Assembly: GCA_036558905.1 (NCBI GenBank)
Contig: DATBER010000036.1
Span: 1-64,000 of the forward strand
Source of the DNA: DASXRA01 sp036558905
GTDB lineage: Bacteria; Actinomycetota; Actinomycetes; Mycobacteriales; Jatrophihabitantaceae
DNA length: 64,000 nt
Reading direction: 5' to 3'
Every line of letters begins with the position of its first letter. Within the stretch, counting starts at the first letter, position 1. The notes beneath the pieces are model-generated. The model ran no database searches, had not been told where the DNA came from, and saw only the letters and a list, made by a program, of their open reading frames with translations. Positions 16,936 to 24,727 of this stretch are shown piece by piece. A program made the position numbers and the translations under genes.

Positions 16936-17634
16936 CGCTTCTCCAGGTGTGGGCATCGTGCGACGGAGTGGGTAAGCGCTTTCCAGAAGCACGTGCGCAA
17001 ATCGTGTCGTGCCGGTCATTCGATGTCAAGAGCCGACGGCGCGCCTCATGAGCAATGGCCGTTTGCCACGGGGTGAGCCCGATCGCCGGCCGCATCGCCG
17101 TCTCGTGAGGCTCGGCCGGTCCGCGAGTGGCACCAGCCCGAGCCCGGTCTCCTGCTTCTTCAGCGACTCGAGCACACCGAGCGAAGCACGTGATCATCGA
17201 TTCGCGCTGGCTCCGGCGAGCAGGACGTTTACATCAGATCTCAACAGCGTTGCGCCCCTGGACCATCGTCAACAGCGCACACATGACCGAGGTCCGTAGC
17301 GTCCCCGGATAGAGCACAGAGTCGAGCAGTGACGGACACTCTTTGAAGCTCTTTCACGCCTGGCGGATGAGTTGATGTTGCGGGGCGACGCGCAAGGTCA
17401 GTGCCGACGTGCCTCGTCTGTGTTAGTGCTGCCCGCAGTAGAGCGCGCGGCAGCTGCCGGTGCTGTACGCGTCGTCATTGTCATCCCACCCGCACTTTCC
17501 CGCTCAGCGAACGCGACGAGGCGATCGCCTGGGCCGCAGGGTGAATCCCTGCGACCGTCGGACCCCAACGGCCGTAGAGGCACGCGCGTCGTTCTGGGGA
17601 CAGCCGATGCCGGGGCGTTCTCACGACGTGCAGT
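16936..17634. other. Gene-poor interval of about 700 bases
   Basis: Between the beta-helix gene start and the aldo/keto reductase stop I see no open frame with recognisable protein sequence on either strand. The first 50 bases hold the LacI-type operator at 16971. The rest is slightly less GC-rich than its surroundings and may contain debris of lost genes, but I cannot identify any. Confidence 0.5.
16971..16984. promoter_or_regulatory. LacI-type operator upstream of the beta-helix gene
   Basis: GGTAAGCGCTTTCC is palindromic except for the T/T pair flanking AAGCGCTT and has the central CG typical of LacI/GalR sites. It lies about 35 bases upstream of the beta-helix gene start, so a repressor here would block its promoter. 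The sequence differs from the sites near 39.4 kb, so a different LacI regulator, outside this window, is likely. Confidence 0.55.
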
Positions 17635-18543
17635 TCAGCCTCGATACCGGTGGACCGCTTGCAGCCGAGCCAGGTCGTCGGGCGTGAGCTGCAGCGCTCC
17701 GGCGGCGACGTTGTCGGCGAGGTGGCCGAGGTCGCCGGTACCGGGGATGACCAGCACGTGCGGTCCACGCTGCAGCGCCCAGGCCAGGCGGATCTGCGCC
17801 GGGCTGGCGTCGTGGGCGCGAGCGATCGCGAGCACCTCGTTGTCCTCGGCGCCCTGGGGACCGGCCTCGCGCCCAGCGCCCGCGATGGCGAAAAACGGGA
17901 CGAAGGCTACTGACTGCTCGCCGCACGCGCGCACCAGCTCGTCCTGCTGAGGGCGGTGGCCCAGCCCGTAGGAGTTCTGCACGCACACCACCGGCGCGAT
18001 CACCTGGGCCTGGGCCAGATGCTCTGCCCGGGCGTTGGACAGGCCGAGGTGGCGGATCAGACCGGCGTCGCGCAACTCGGCGAGGACGCCGAAGTGCTCG
18101 GTGATCGGATCCGGCCCGGACAGGCGTAGGTTCACCACGTCCAGACAGTCGCGGCCGAGCTGGCGCAAGTTCTCCTCGACCTGCCCACGCAGCTGATCGG
18201 GCCTCGCCGGAGGCAGCCACTGGCCGGACGGGTCGCGGTGCGGCCCGACCTTGGTGGCGATGACCATGTCGTCTGGGTACGGCGACAGCGCGGTGTTGAT
18301 CAACTCGTTGGCCGACCGCCGTGACGAGAAGTAGAACGCGGCCGTGTCGATGTGGTTGACGCCCAACTCGACCGCGCGGCGCAGCACCGTGATCGCCTGG
18401 TCACGATCGGCCGGAACGGCACCGGGCGCGAAGGCCGAGCCGCGCTGTGGCAAGCGCATGGCGCCGAACCCGACCCGGTTGACCGTCAGATCCCCGAGCG
18501 TCCAGGTTCCCGCCGCCGCTGCGCCCATCGTCTCGAAGGCCAT
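17635..18543 (-). CDS. Aldo/keto reductase
   Basis: This 302-residue protein is a TIM-barrel NADPH-dependent oxidoreductase. The catalytic Asp and Tyr appear in HIDTAAFY (about residues 64-71) and the catalytic Lys in VIATKVG; the C-terminal cofactor region reads VIPGTGDLGHLADN. Length fits the family. It would reduce an aldehyde or ketone in the cytoplasm; the substrate is unknown. It stands alone on the minus strand, divergent from the threonine-aldolase-like gene with a 220-base gap. Similar proteins are often annotated as oxidoreductases with unassigned roles. Confidence 0.88.
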   Translation of the reverse strand: MAFETMGAAAAGTWTLGDLTVNRVGFGAMRLPQRGSAFAPGAVPADRDQAITVLRRAVELGVNHIDTAAFYFSSRRSANELINTALSPYPDDMVIATKVGPHRDPSGQWLPPARPDQLRGQVEENLRQLGRDCLDVVNLRLSGPDPITEHFGVLAELRDAGLIRHLGLSNARAEHLAQAQVIAPVVCVQNSYGLGHRPQQDELVRACGEQSVAFVPFFAIAGAGREAGPQGAEDNEVLAIARAHDASPAQIRLAWALQRGPHVLVIPGTGDLGHLADNVAAGALQLTPDDLARLQAVHRYRG

Positions 18544-18765
18544 GCCCTATAGCCTGTCACGCGTTGATCTCGAAAATGCCGGCCGTCGGTGCTCGAGGTC
18601 GCCGAGTTAGTCGACGATGGTCCGAGCTACTTGGAGGCGCGGATGACCGCGTCGGACGAGAACTCTCGCCGTCCACGCTTGGTCCGATGTGGACACCAGA
18701 TGCGCGACCGCGGTGTCGAGGGCGAGCCAGCAGGCGACAGGAGACGCGTGTAAGGATCGGCACTT

Positions 18766-19836
18766 GTGTTGGCTGAATCGGAGATCGCTGCGTTACAGGC
18801 GGGGTGCACCAGGTACGTGCATTGGCACGGCAGGCAGGATGCCGCGACGCTACTTGCAACGATCCCGCCGGACACCGAGGTGGACCGGTACGGGGCCGGA
18901 GGCGTGGTGGCCGAGCTCGAACGGACCGTGGCGACCCTGCTCGGAAAGCCCGCTGCGGTGTTTCTGCCGAGTGGGACGATGGGTCAGCAGTCGGTGCTGC
19001 GTGTCCACGCCGAGCGGCGCGCCGGCAAGACGGTGATCTTTCACCCCGCCTGCCACGTCGACCAGCACGAGGGCCGTGGATACCAGCGGCTGCACGGCCT
19101 GGTCGGTCGCCCGGTCGGCGATCGCAATCGGCTGCTCACGCTCGCCGATCTGCGCAACGTGGCAGAACCCGCGACCGCGCTCGTCCTGGAACTGCCGCAA
19201 CGGGACCTCGGCGGGACCCAGCCGCCTTGGCCCGACCTTGTCGCGCAGACGGAATGGGCGCGCGAACGAGAGATCGCGTGCCATCTCGACGGCGCAAGGC
19301 TGTGGGAGTCCGCTGCCGGGTACGGACGGGCTCCGAGCGATGTGGCGGCGTTGTTCGACAGCGTCTATGTGTCCTTCTACAAAGGGCTGGGGGCGCTTCC
19401 CGGCTGCTGCATCGCCGCCGACGGCGACGTGGTCGCGCAGGTACGTGAGTGGCGGCAGCGCATGGGCGGCACGCTGTTCGCGCTGTGGCCCAATGCTGCC
19501 TCCGCGCTGACCTGCCTGCGTGAACGGCTGCCGAGAATGCCGGACTACCTTGCGCACGCAGTGCGCCTCGCTCAGGAGCTCGCCGGCCTCGACGGAGTTC
19601 AGGTGATCCCCCACCTGCCACAGACGTCGATGTTCCACCTGACGCTGGACGTCTCGGCCGACCGGTTCGAGGACACCGTCCGCCGCCTTGCCGCCAAGGA
19701 CAAGGTCTGGACTTGGGGCCGCACCTGGCCCGGCAGCACCGACCGCCAGCAGCGCGTCGAACTGACTGTCGGGGATGCCACCATCGCCCTCCCGCCGGAG
19801 GAGCTCCGCGACATCGTCTCGGCGTTTGTGGAGTAA
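18766..19836 (+). CDS. Threonine-aldolase-like PLP enzyme
   Basis: This 356-residue fold-type I PLP enzyme belongs to the beta-eliminating lyase/threonine aldolase family, which cleaves L-threonine (often allo-threonine) to glycine and acetaldehyde. It shows the PLP-phosphate-binding FLPSGTMGQQ, a His-rich segment FHPACHVDQHE that stacks on the cofactor, CHLDGARLWE for the pyridine-N Asp, and the Schiff-base Lys in VSFYKGLG (about residue 206). The GTG at 18766 follows AAGGA by nine bases. Neighbours do not form a pathway with it, so substrate specificity is open. Confidence 0.85.
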   Translation: MLAESEIAALQAGCTRYVHWHGRQDAATLLATIPPDTEVDRYGAGGVVAELERTVATLLGKPAAVFLPSGTMGQQSVLRVHAERRAGKTVIFHPACHVDQHEGRGYQRLHGLVGRPVGDRNRLLTLADLRNVAEPATALVLELPQRDLGGTQPPWPDLVAQTEWAREREIACHLDGARLWESAAGYGRAPSDVAALFDSVYVSFYKGLGALPGCCIAADGDVVAQVREWRQRMGGTLFALWPNAASALTCLRERLPRMPDYLAHAVRLAQELAGLDGVQVIPHLPQTSMFHLTLDVSADRFEDTVRRLAAKDKVWTWGRTWPGSTDRQQRVELTVGDATIALPPEELRDIVSAFVE

Positions 19837-19838
19837 GA

Positions 19839-20089
19839 CCGGCGTCGGGCTCGTCCATACCCACCACCATTGGGATCACACGTGGGGGGCATGCGCCCGG
19901 TCCGACGTTGAGATCCTCGCTCACGAGAGCGCAGTACCGCTGCCGCCGTTTCACGAACGCCGTGCCGGGGACGGGCTTGACCAACAGATGCTGCAGCGGG
20001 TGCTCGACGAACATCTCGAGTGGTATCTCGGTGCGCACTCGCCGCCGACTCCGGCCGCATCGCTGGGAGGACCCGGCGCGGGGCACTAG
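19839..20089 (+). pseudogene. Fragment of a metallo-beta-lactamase-fold hydrolase
   Basis: Read in the frame starting near 19839, the sequence gives VHTHHHWDHTWGA, the zinc-binding HxHxDH motif of the metallo-beta-lactamase superfamily, followed by VEILAHESAVP as found one strand later. The N-terminal strand block before the motif and the C-terminal two-thirds of a normal 250-300 residue enzyme are missing; the frame stops at 20089. It begins immediately after the threonine-aldolase-like stop codon. This is a remnant, probably from a deletion that joined it to the upstream gene end. Confidence 0.7.
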
Positions 20090-20238
20090 CAGAGTCCTCG
20101 CGCCAGCGGTTCGGTCTCGACCCCGGCGGGTGCGCCGCCGGACCGTCCCAGCCGGGAAAGCCGGCCCGATGATCGGCCGGCCCGGTCCGCTGCCTGAGGC
20201 GTCGTCCGGTCCACCGCCGTCGTCGGGTCCGCATCGGC

Positions 20239-21225
20239 TCAGGTGTGTGCGCCGGTTGGGCTGACATGGATGGTTGCCGCCGTGAGTCGCGGCACGAGTG
20301 TGATCAAGTGATCTTCTGCGTGGTGAGCGAGCTCGTGCGCGGCAGCCAAGCTGATCGTCGGATCGACGCTCACGTCGGCCTCCGCATGCAGCGTGTGGCC
20401 GATCCATCGGATGCGTAGATCCCGGACGGTCGATGCCCTCGACCGTCCGGACCGCATCGACTGCTCGGTCAACCAGTACCGGATCGACTGCATCCATCAG
20501 TCGAGCGCCGACCTGACCCAGCGCCGTGCGCAGCACACTCAGGATCGCGGCGGTGATCAGCAGGCCAACCACAGGGTCGGCCCAGCGCCAGCCAAGTGCA
20601 GCACCGCCGGCGCCGAGCAGTACAGCCAGGCTGGTAAACCCGTCGGTGCGAGCGTGCAAGCCATCGGCGACCAGTGCCGCTGACCCGATCCGGCGGCCAA
20701 CGCGTATCCGGTAGCGGGCCACCAGCTCGTTGCCGATGAACCCCACCACCGCAGCGCCGGCCACCGCCCACAGGTGCGTCACCTCCTGCGGGTGGACCAG
20801 CCGCCGCACTGATTCGTAGGCAGCCAGCACCGAGGACAACGCGATCACGGCCACCACGAACAACCCGCCCAGGTCCTCGGCCCGGCCGTACCCGTAGGTC
20901 CACCGTTTTGGACGGCGCTCGCCGGGCCAGGCCAAAGGCGGCCAGCAACGGGACCGCGGTCAATGCGTCAGCCACGTTGTGCAGCGTGTCGCCGAACAGG
21001 CGCCACCGACCCCGACAGCACAACCACCACAGCCTGCATCGCGGCCGTCGCGCCCAGCCCGGCCAGGCTCAGCAGCAACGCGCGCCGACCAGCCGTGTCG
21101 GCCTCCAGGGCGTCGTCGATCTGGTCGGATGCGTCATGGCTGTGCCCGCCCAGGTACCCCGACAGCCCATGCCACACCTCGTACACCCAGCCGTCCCGAT
21201 GGGCATGATCGCTCCTCGTGATCAC
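20239..21225 (-). pseudogene. Frameshifted cation diffusion facilitator (zinc/cadmium-type exporter)
   Basis: Joined across three reading frames the sequence reads as a complete CDF exporter of about 325 residues. It has an N-terminal His/Asp segment (GHSHDASDQ), SVA then LFGDTLHNVADAL with the metal-site HxxxD of helix 2, KRWTYGYGRAEDLGGL, LVADGLHARTDGFTSL with the helix-5 HxxxD, and a C-terminal cytoplasmic domain (VRDLRIRWIGHTLHAEADV). Frames change near 21000, 20910 and 20430. Each can be repaired by removing one base from a short C or A run, and the last lies in a perfect 12-base hairpin (20422-20450). It is either a recent pseudogene or a cluster of base-call errors. Confidence 0.8.
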
Positions 21226-21372
21226 GGGACTGCGGCTCGGCCCACCGTATCGTCAAGTGCGACATGCCCCGAGGACACGTACACCGGTTGTTGCAAACCC
21301 CTTGCAAAATAAGGCATTAGCGCACGGTGCCGGCCGCGTCTCGCCGAGATGCTGAACCGAATAGCGGGGCGC

Positions 21373-21672
21373 TTATTGCCGGGTGGTTACCGCGGTCGGC
21401 GGGTCGAGGACGTCGTACTCTCGGACGGCGACGTCGCTCAGCGCCGGGTTGGCGAACATGCCTTGGAACAGGTCGGTCTCGCGGGAGCGGTCGGCGTCGT
21501 GCTGCGAGGCGAACAGGTATACGCCGCCGTACGTGCCGGACGCGGCGTCGCCCAGCCACCATTTGCCGAGCAAGCCGGGCCAAGCGGTGAAGCCGGGGGC
21601 GACGTGCACGGCGTGTGCGGTGTAGGCGTCGGCCGGGATGTTCAGGCCGAAGGTGACGATGCGGATGCGCAT
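21373..21672 (-). CDS. YdhR-like monooxygenase-fold protein
   Basis: This 99-residue protein matches the YdhR family of small dimeric alpha/beta-barrel proteins related to antibiotic-biosynthesis monooxygenases: AWPGLLGKWWLGDAASGTYGGVYLF followed by a helix containing ETDLFQGMF. Some relatives oxidise aromatic compounds without a cofactor; many have no known substrate. I chose the ATG at 21672, preceded by AAGGGA; the longer frame upstream is arginine- and proline-rich and crosses the regulatory repeat. It is divergent from the RidA gene across a gap with a large inverted repeat. Confidence 0.85.
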   Translation of the reverse strand: MRIRIVTFGLNIPADAYTAHAVHVAPGFTAWPGLLGKWWLGDAASGTYGGVYLFASQHDADRSRETDLFQGMFANPALSDVAVREYDVLDPPTAVTTRQ

Positions 21673-21729
21673 GGCGGTTCCCTTCTGAGCGGATGGACCC
21701 CCGACGCTAGGGACCCATCGCCGTGCTCC

Positions 21730-21787
21730 GCATCGGGCGAACGCTCCATCTCGGGATGCAGTCCTGGATGGAGCGTTCCTCCGATGC
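21730..21787. repeat. 21-base inverted repeat between divergent genes
   Basis: Arms at 21730-21750 and 21767-21787 match at 19 of 21 positions (core GAACGCTCCATC and its complement), separated by 16 bases. The structure lies between the divergent YdhR-like and RidA genes. It is too long and widely spaced for a typical terminator in a divergent gap, so a binding site for a dimeric or tetrameric regulator, or an RNA hairpin in the leader of one gene, is more likely. Confidence 0.7.
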
Positions 21788-21950
21788 GCGGGGTGCCGGT
21801 GCACTTCTAGCCTCGGCGCTATGACGACAACCACCTCCGTCCGCTCCCTGTCCCAGGGGATCCTCCTGAGGGTTGGGGAGCGCACTGCCCGCCGAATCGT
21901 TTGCCGGCGACGGCTTTGATTGCAGGTCGCCCAAGAGGAGGAGCCACTCG

Positions 21951-22331
21951 ATGCCCAAAGAAGTCATCTCCACCGCCGAGGCGCCGGAGTTCCCCAGCTA
22001 CAGCCAGGCCGTCAAGGTCGGCAATACGATCTACGTTGCCGGGACAACCGGAGTCGACGTGACTACCGGCGAGTTCGCGGGCCCCACGGTCAAGGACCAG
22101 GCCCGTCAGGCGTTGCGCAACTGCCAGGCAATTCTGCGCGCCGCCGGCGCCACGCTCAGCGATGCCGTCATGGTCCACACCTTGCTCATGCGACCCGAAG
22201 ACGCCGATGACCTTGTCGATGTCTTCGATGAGTTCTTCCCCGACGTGCGGCCACCACGCTGCGTGAGCAAGATCGGAGTCGATCGGCCGGGGCTGCTGGT
22301 GTCGATTGCCATGGTTGCCGTCACAGACTGA
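21951..22331 (+). CDS. RidA/YjgF-family enamine/imine deaminase
   Basis: This 126-residue protein fits the RidA family, trimeric enzymes that hydrolyse reactive enamines and imines made by PLP enzymes. Visible marks are PSYSQAVKVGNTIYVAGTTGVD, the helix DQARQALRNCQAILRAAGATLSD, and PPRCVSKIGV, whose Arg binds the substrate carboxylate. The ATG at 21951 follows GAGGAGGAG at the right distance; an in-frame upstream extension looks non-coding. The gene ends 80 bases from the convergent regulator gene. Divergence from the YdhR-like gene suggests shared control and perhaps a shared catabolic role. Confidence 0.9.
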   Translation: MPKEVISTAEAPEFPSYSQAVKVGNTIYVAGTTGVDVTTGEFAGPTVKDQARQALRNCQAILRAAGATLSDAVMVHTLLMRPEDADDLVDVFDEFFPDVRPPRCVSKIGVDRPGLLVSIAMVAVTD

Positions 22332-22410
22332 CCGGCCCCGAGCAGACGCCCGCGGTCAACCCCACCGCCGCAACGGCCCGTAGACAATCGACGGCCCTCG
22401 GTGGTGACGC

Positions 22411-24372
22411 TCAGCCGGCCAGTCCGGCCGCCACCGCCGCGCGGGCCGCCTGAGTGCGGTTGTGCACACCGAGCTTGGTGAAGATGTTGCTGACGTGCCG
22501 GTTGGCCGTGCGCTCGCTGATGAACAGCGCCTCGGCCAGCTGCGCATTGGTCATCCCCTCGGCGAGCAGGGCGAGCACCTCCTGCTCCCGGGCCGTGAGG
22601 CTGAACAAGAGGTCGGCGGCGCTGGTGTCCGGCCGGGGGCGGTCCGCTGCTGGGCGACCGCCCAACCGCCCGTCCTGGCCGGCCGCTGGGCCGAGGCGGA
22701 GCGGCCGGGCCGGGACCGGGCCGGCTTGCTCGGCCAGGACGTGGCGGCCGATCCACGCATCGACACCGCCGGGGCCGAAATCCAGGCACGCGAGCACGAA
22801 CGGCCGGCCGCCGACCGCCACTTCCGTCAGGAAGTCGAACCCCATTACCCGCAGCACCGGTGCCGCGGCCGGCCAGTCGGCGACGACGGAGTACACGCGG
22901 CGGAGAGTTGCTCGCAGCTGCAGGTAGGTGCGCTTGAGGTCGATGACCAGCGCGGCCACCTCGGGCGTGGGCTGCTCGCCGTGTCGGCGGCCCAGCACCC
23001 AGCGGAACACCAAGGCGGTGGTGCCCGGCGGCATCGGGTCGTCTCGCAGGTGCTCGGCGACGACCTGGATCAGAGGGTCCTCGCGCGCTGACCCGGCCCG
23101 GTCGTCGACGGTCGCGGTGACCGAGAACGCGGCGACTCCGCCGTCGGCGGCGCGGACCACAGCGAAGGCATCCCGCCGAGCCTGCCACCACTGCTCCGCG
23201 AGTCGGGCGGACTCCCCCCCGGCGAAGCGCCGGGCGATGTCGACGATCTCGTCGTGATCCTCGCTGCGGGCCGGCTCGGCCGGGTGCTGCAGCATCCCGG
23301 GCGGTGCATACGCGTTACGGATCAGCGGGTTCTGCACCAGGTGCAGCAGGTCGGCGGTGCTCTCCCAATCCGGACCGTGGGAGAGGGAATCGAGAATGGT
23401 CCGGGCAGCGCGCGTCCTGAGCGTCCGGACCCGGGCCGGGTCGCGCAACTCCAGTGCCTCGAGGAGGACCGGAGCCGCCAGGCCCGAGAGCTCGACGCCA
23501 GCGGCGGTGGTCACCGTGAACGGCAGTCCGCGCAGCATCCGCCAGGCCTGCTCGAGGTCTGGTTCGTCGACGACCGCCGCGAGCAGGGGCAAGGTCACCC
23601 GGCGCAGGACCGCCACTCCCTCGGCGACCGCCCGCTCGCGTGGCCCGAGGTCGTCGAGCATTACCGCGAACAACTCCTCAACGACCTCCGCCGGCGCGCC
23701 GGAGCCGAGGGGCAAGCCCGGCCGGCGAGCCAGGGCCTCGCCGGCGACCACGATGGCGAGCGGGTGTCCTCGCGCGAACGCCCGGATCCGCACGGCGTCA
23801 TCATCGCGGACTCCGTGGGCGGCGAGGAGCCGGTCCACATCACCCGGAGTCAGCGGCCCGACCACCAGCTCGCCGAGCAGCGCGCGCCATCCGGGCGCCG
23901 TGCGCCAAGCCACGTTCGGTCCGCGGCGCCCCACCAACAGGGTGGTGACGGTGGCCGGCAGCGCGCAGGTGAGCTCGTTGCGGATCCAACTGTCGAGCAG
24001 GTTGAGCCGCTCGAAGCTGTCGATCACCAGCACGTCAACGCGGGCGGCGGCGAGCTGCTCGGCGGCCGCGGTCGCCGACTGCGGTGCGGGACCCCCCAAC
24101 GCGGCGCCCAGCGCGGCCAGCGCTCCCGGTACCGTCGGTTCCACCTGACGTCCGTCGAGCCTCACGCACTTCAGCGGCAGCGCTGCCAACGTCCCGGCGA
24201 CCAGCGTGGACTTGCCGATCCCGCCCGGTCCGTGCACGAATACCGCCGCAGGTCCGTGCGGAGCGATCAGTGCCCTCAGGCGCGCACGCTCCTCGGCCCG
24301 ACCGACCAAGGCTGCAGCCGCGGCAGCCGCCAAACGGTCAGAGACGAAACCCCGCGGGCGGGCCTGGCCCAT
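22411..24372 (-). CDS. Large ATP-binding LuxR-family transcription regulator
   Basis: The 653-residue protein has an N-terminal AAA/NACHT-like ATPase with Walker A GPGGIGKST (about residues 47-55) and a hydrophobic Walker B ending VLVIDSF. A C-terminal LuxR helix-turn-helix (LTAREQEVLALLAEGMTNAQLAE, about 590-650) follows. Between them (about 370-560) lies a domain with ADGGVAAFSVT and VMGFDFLTEV that could be acetyltransferase-like, though I am unsure. At 653 residues it is shorter than the 900-1000 residue MalT/LAL type and lacks their tetratricopeptide region. It is divergent from the secreted peptidase operon, with a 17-base palindrome in the gap, which suggests it controls that operon. 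Confidence 0.85.
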   Translation of the reverse strand: MGQARPRGFVSDRLAAAAAAALVGRAEERARLRALIAPHGPAAVFVHGPGGIGKSTLVAGTLAALPLKCVRLDGRQVEPTVPGALAALGAALGGPAPQSATAAAEQLAAARVDVLVIDSFERLNLLDSWIRNELTCALPATVTTLLVGRRGPNVAWRTAPGWRALLGELVVGPLTPGDVDRLLAAHGVRDDDAVRIRAFARGHPLAIVVAGEALARRPGLPLGSGAPAEVVEELFAVMLDDLGPRERAVAEGVAVLRRVTLPLLAAVVDEPDLEQAWRMLRGLPFTVTTAAGVELSGLAAPVLLEALELRDPARVRTLRTRAARTILDSLSHGPDWESTADLLHLVQNPLIRNAYAPPGMLQHPAEPARSEDHDEIVDIARRFAGGESARLAEQWWQARRDAFAVVRAADGGVAAFSVTATVDDRAGSAREDPLIQVVAEHLRDDPMPPGTTALVFRWVLGRRHGEQPTPEVAALVIDLKRTYLQLRATLRRVYSVVADWPAAAPVLRVMGFDFLTEVAVGGRPFVLACLDFGPGGVDAWIGRHVLAEQAGPVPARPLRLGPAAGQDGRLGGRPAADRPRPDTSAADLLFSLTAREQEVLALLAEGMTNAQLAEALFISERTANRHVSNIFTKLGVHNRTQAARAAVAAGLAG

Positions 24373-24727
24373 CCCGGCATGCTAATGCCGCGTCAGGCAA
24401 CCCTGGGTAGGCAATCCGGCGTGCGGATCTTGAAGCCTACGGTAACGCGACCCCGGAGTGATGCCCTTACCCAACGTGTCCACTGTGGACACTCGACGCC
24501 GCCCACAGGCATTTCCTTGTCATTTCATTGACAGGGAATGTCGCAAGTATTAGGACGTTACCTGGGAACTCTTCGCGTAGTCGGATTTTGCCGCAGAGCT
24601 ATCGAACCGATTGACGTGCGACTGGTCCGCTCACGTGACTCGAATAGGACAGCGTCCTGGTCGGCAGCTGGGCAATTCGACCTAGACGCCAGCTTTCTTC
24701 GCGGCGATCGAAGGAGGTCTCGTCAGG
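24373..24727. other. Control region between LuxR-type regulator and peptidase operon
   Basis: This 355-base divergent gap has no coding sequence that I can support and is distinctly richer in A and T than its neighbours. It holds a perfect odd palindrome (24476-24492). A TTGACA at 24528-24533 could be a -35 element for the plus-strand operon, with only a poor -10 (TAGGAC) 17 bases on. The last bases hold AAGGAGG before the peptidase start. The long untranslated leader, nearly 200 bases if that promoter is used, may carry further control. Confidence 0.5.
24476..24492. promoter_or_regulatory. 17-base perfect palindrome, candidate operator
   Basis: GTGTCCACTGTGGACAC consists of 8-base arms around a single central T. 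It lies about 100 bases upstream of the LuxR-type regulator gene and 235 bases upstream of the peptidase operon, and 36 bases before a TTGACA. The symmetry fits a dimeric regulator; the linked LuxR-type protein is the obvious candidate. Confidence 0.6.

Noticed and set aside
17372..17950. A 192-codon plus-strand frame overlapping the aldo/keto reductase end
   Set aside because: Most of it is antisense to the reductase, and the rest has low-complexity Arg/Ser/Ala composition.
20090..20238. Possible continuation of the metallo-beta-lactamase-fold fragment
   Set aside because: No frame continues the family pattern after the stop at 20089; only GC-rich non-coding sequence is visible.
21673..21885. 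Longer N-terminus for the YdhR-like protein
   Set aside because: The open frame extends through the inverted repeat and has no protein features, and AAGGGA precedes the ATG at 21672.
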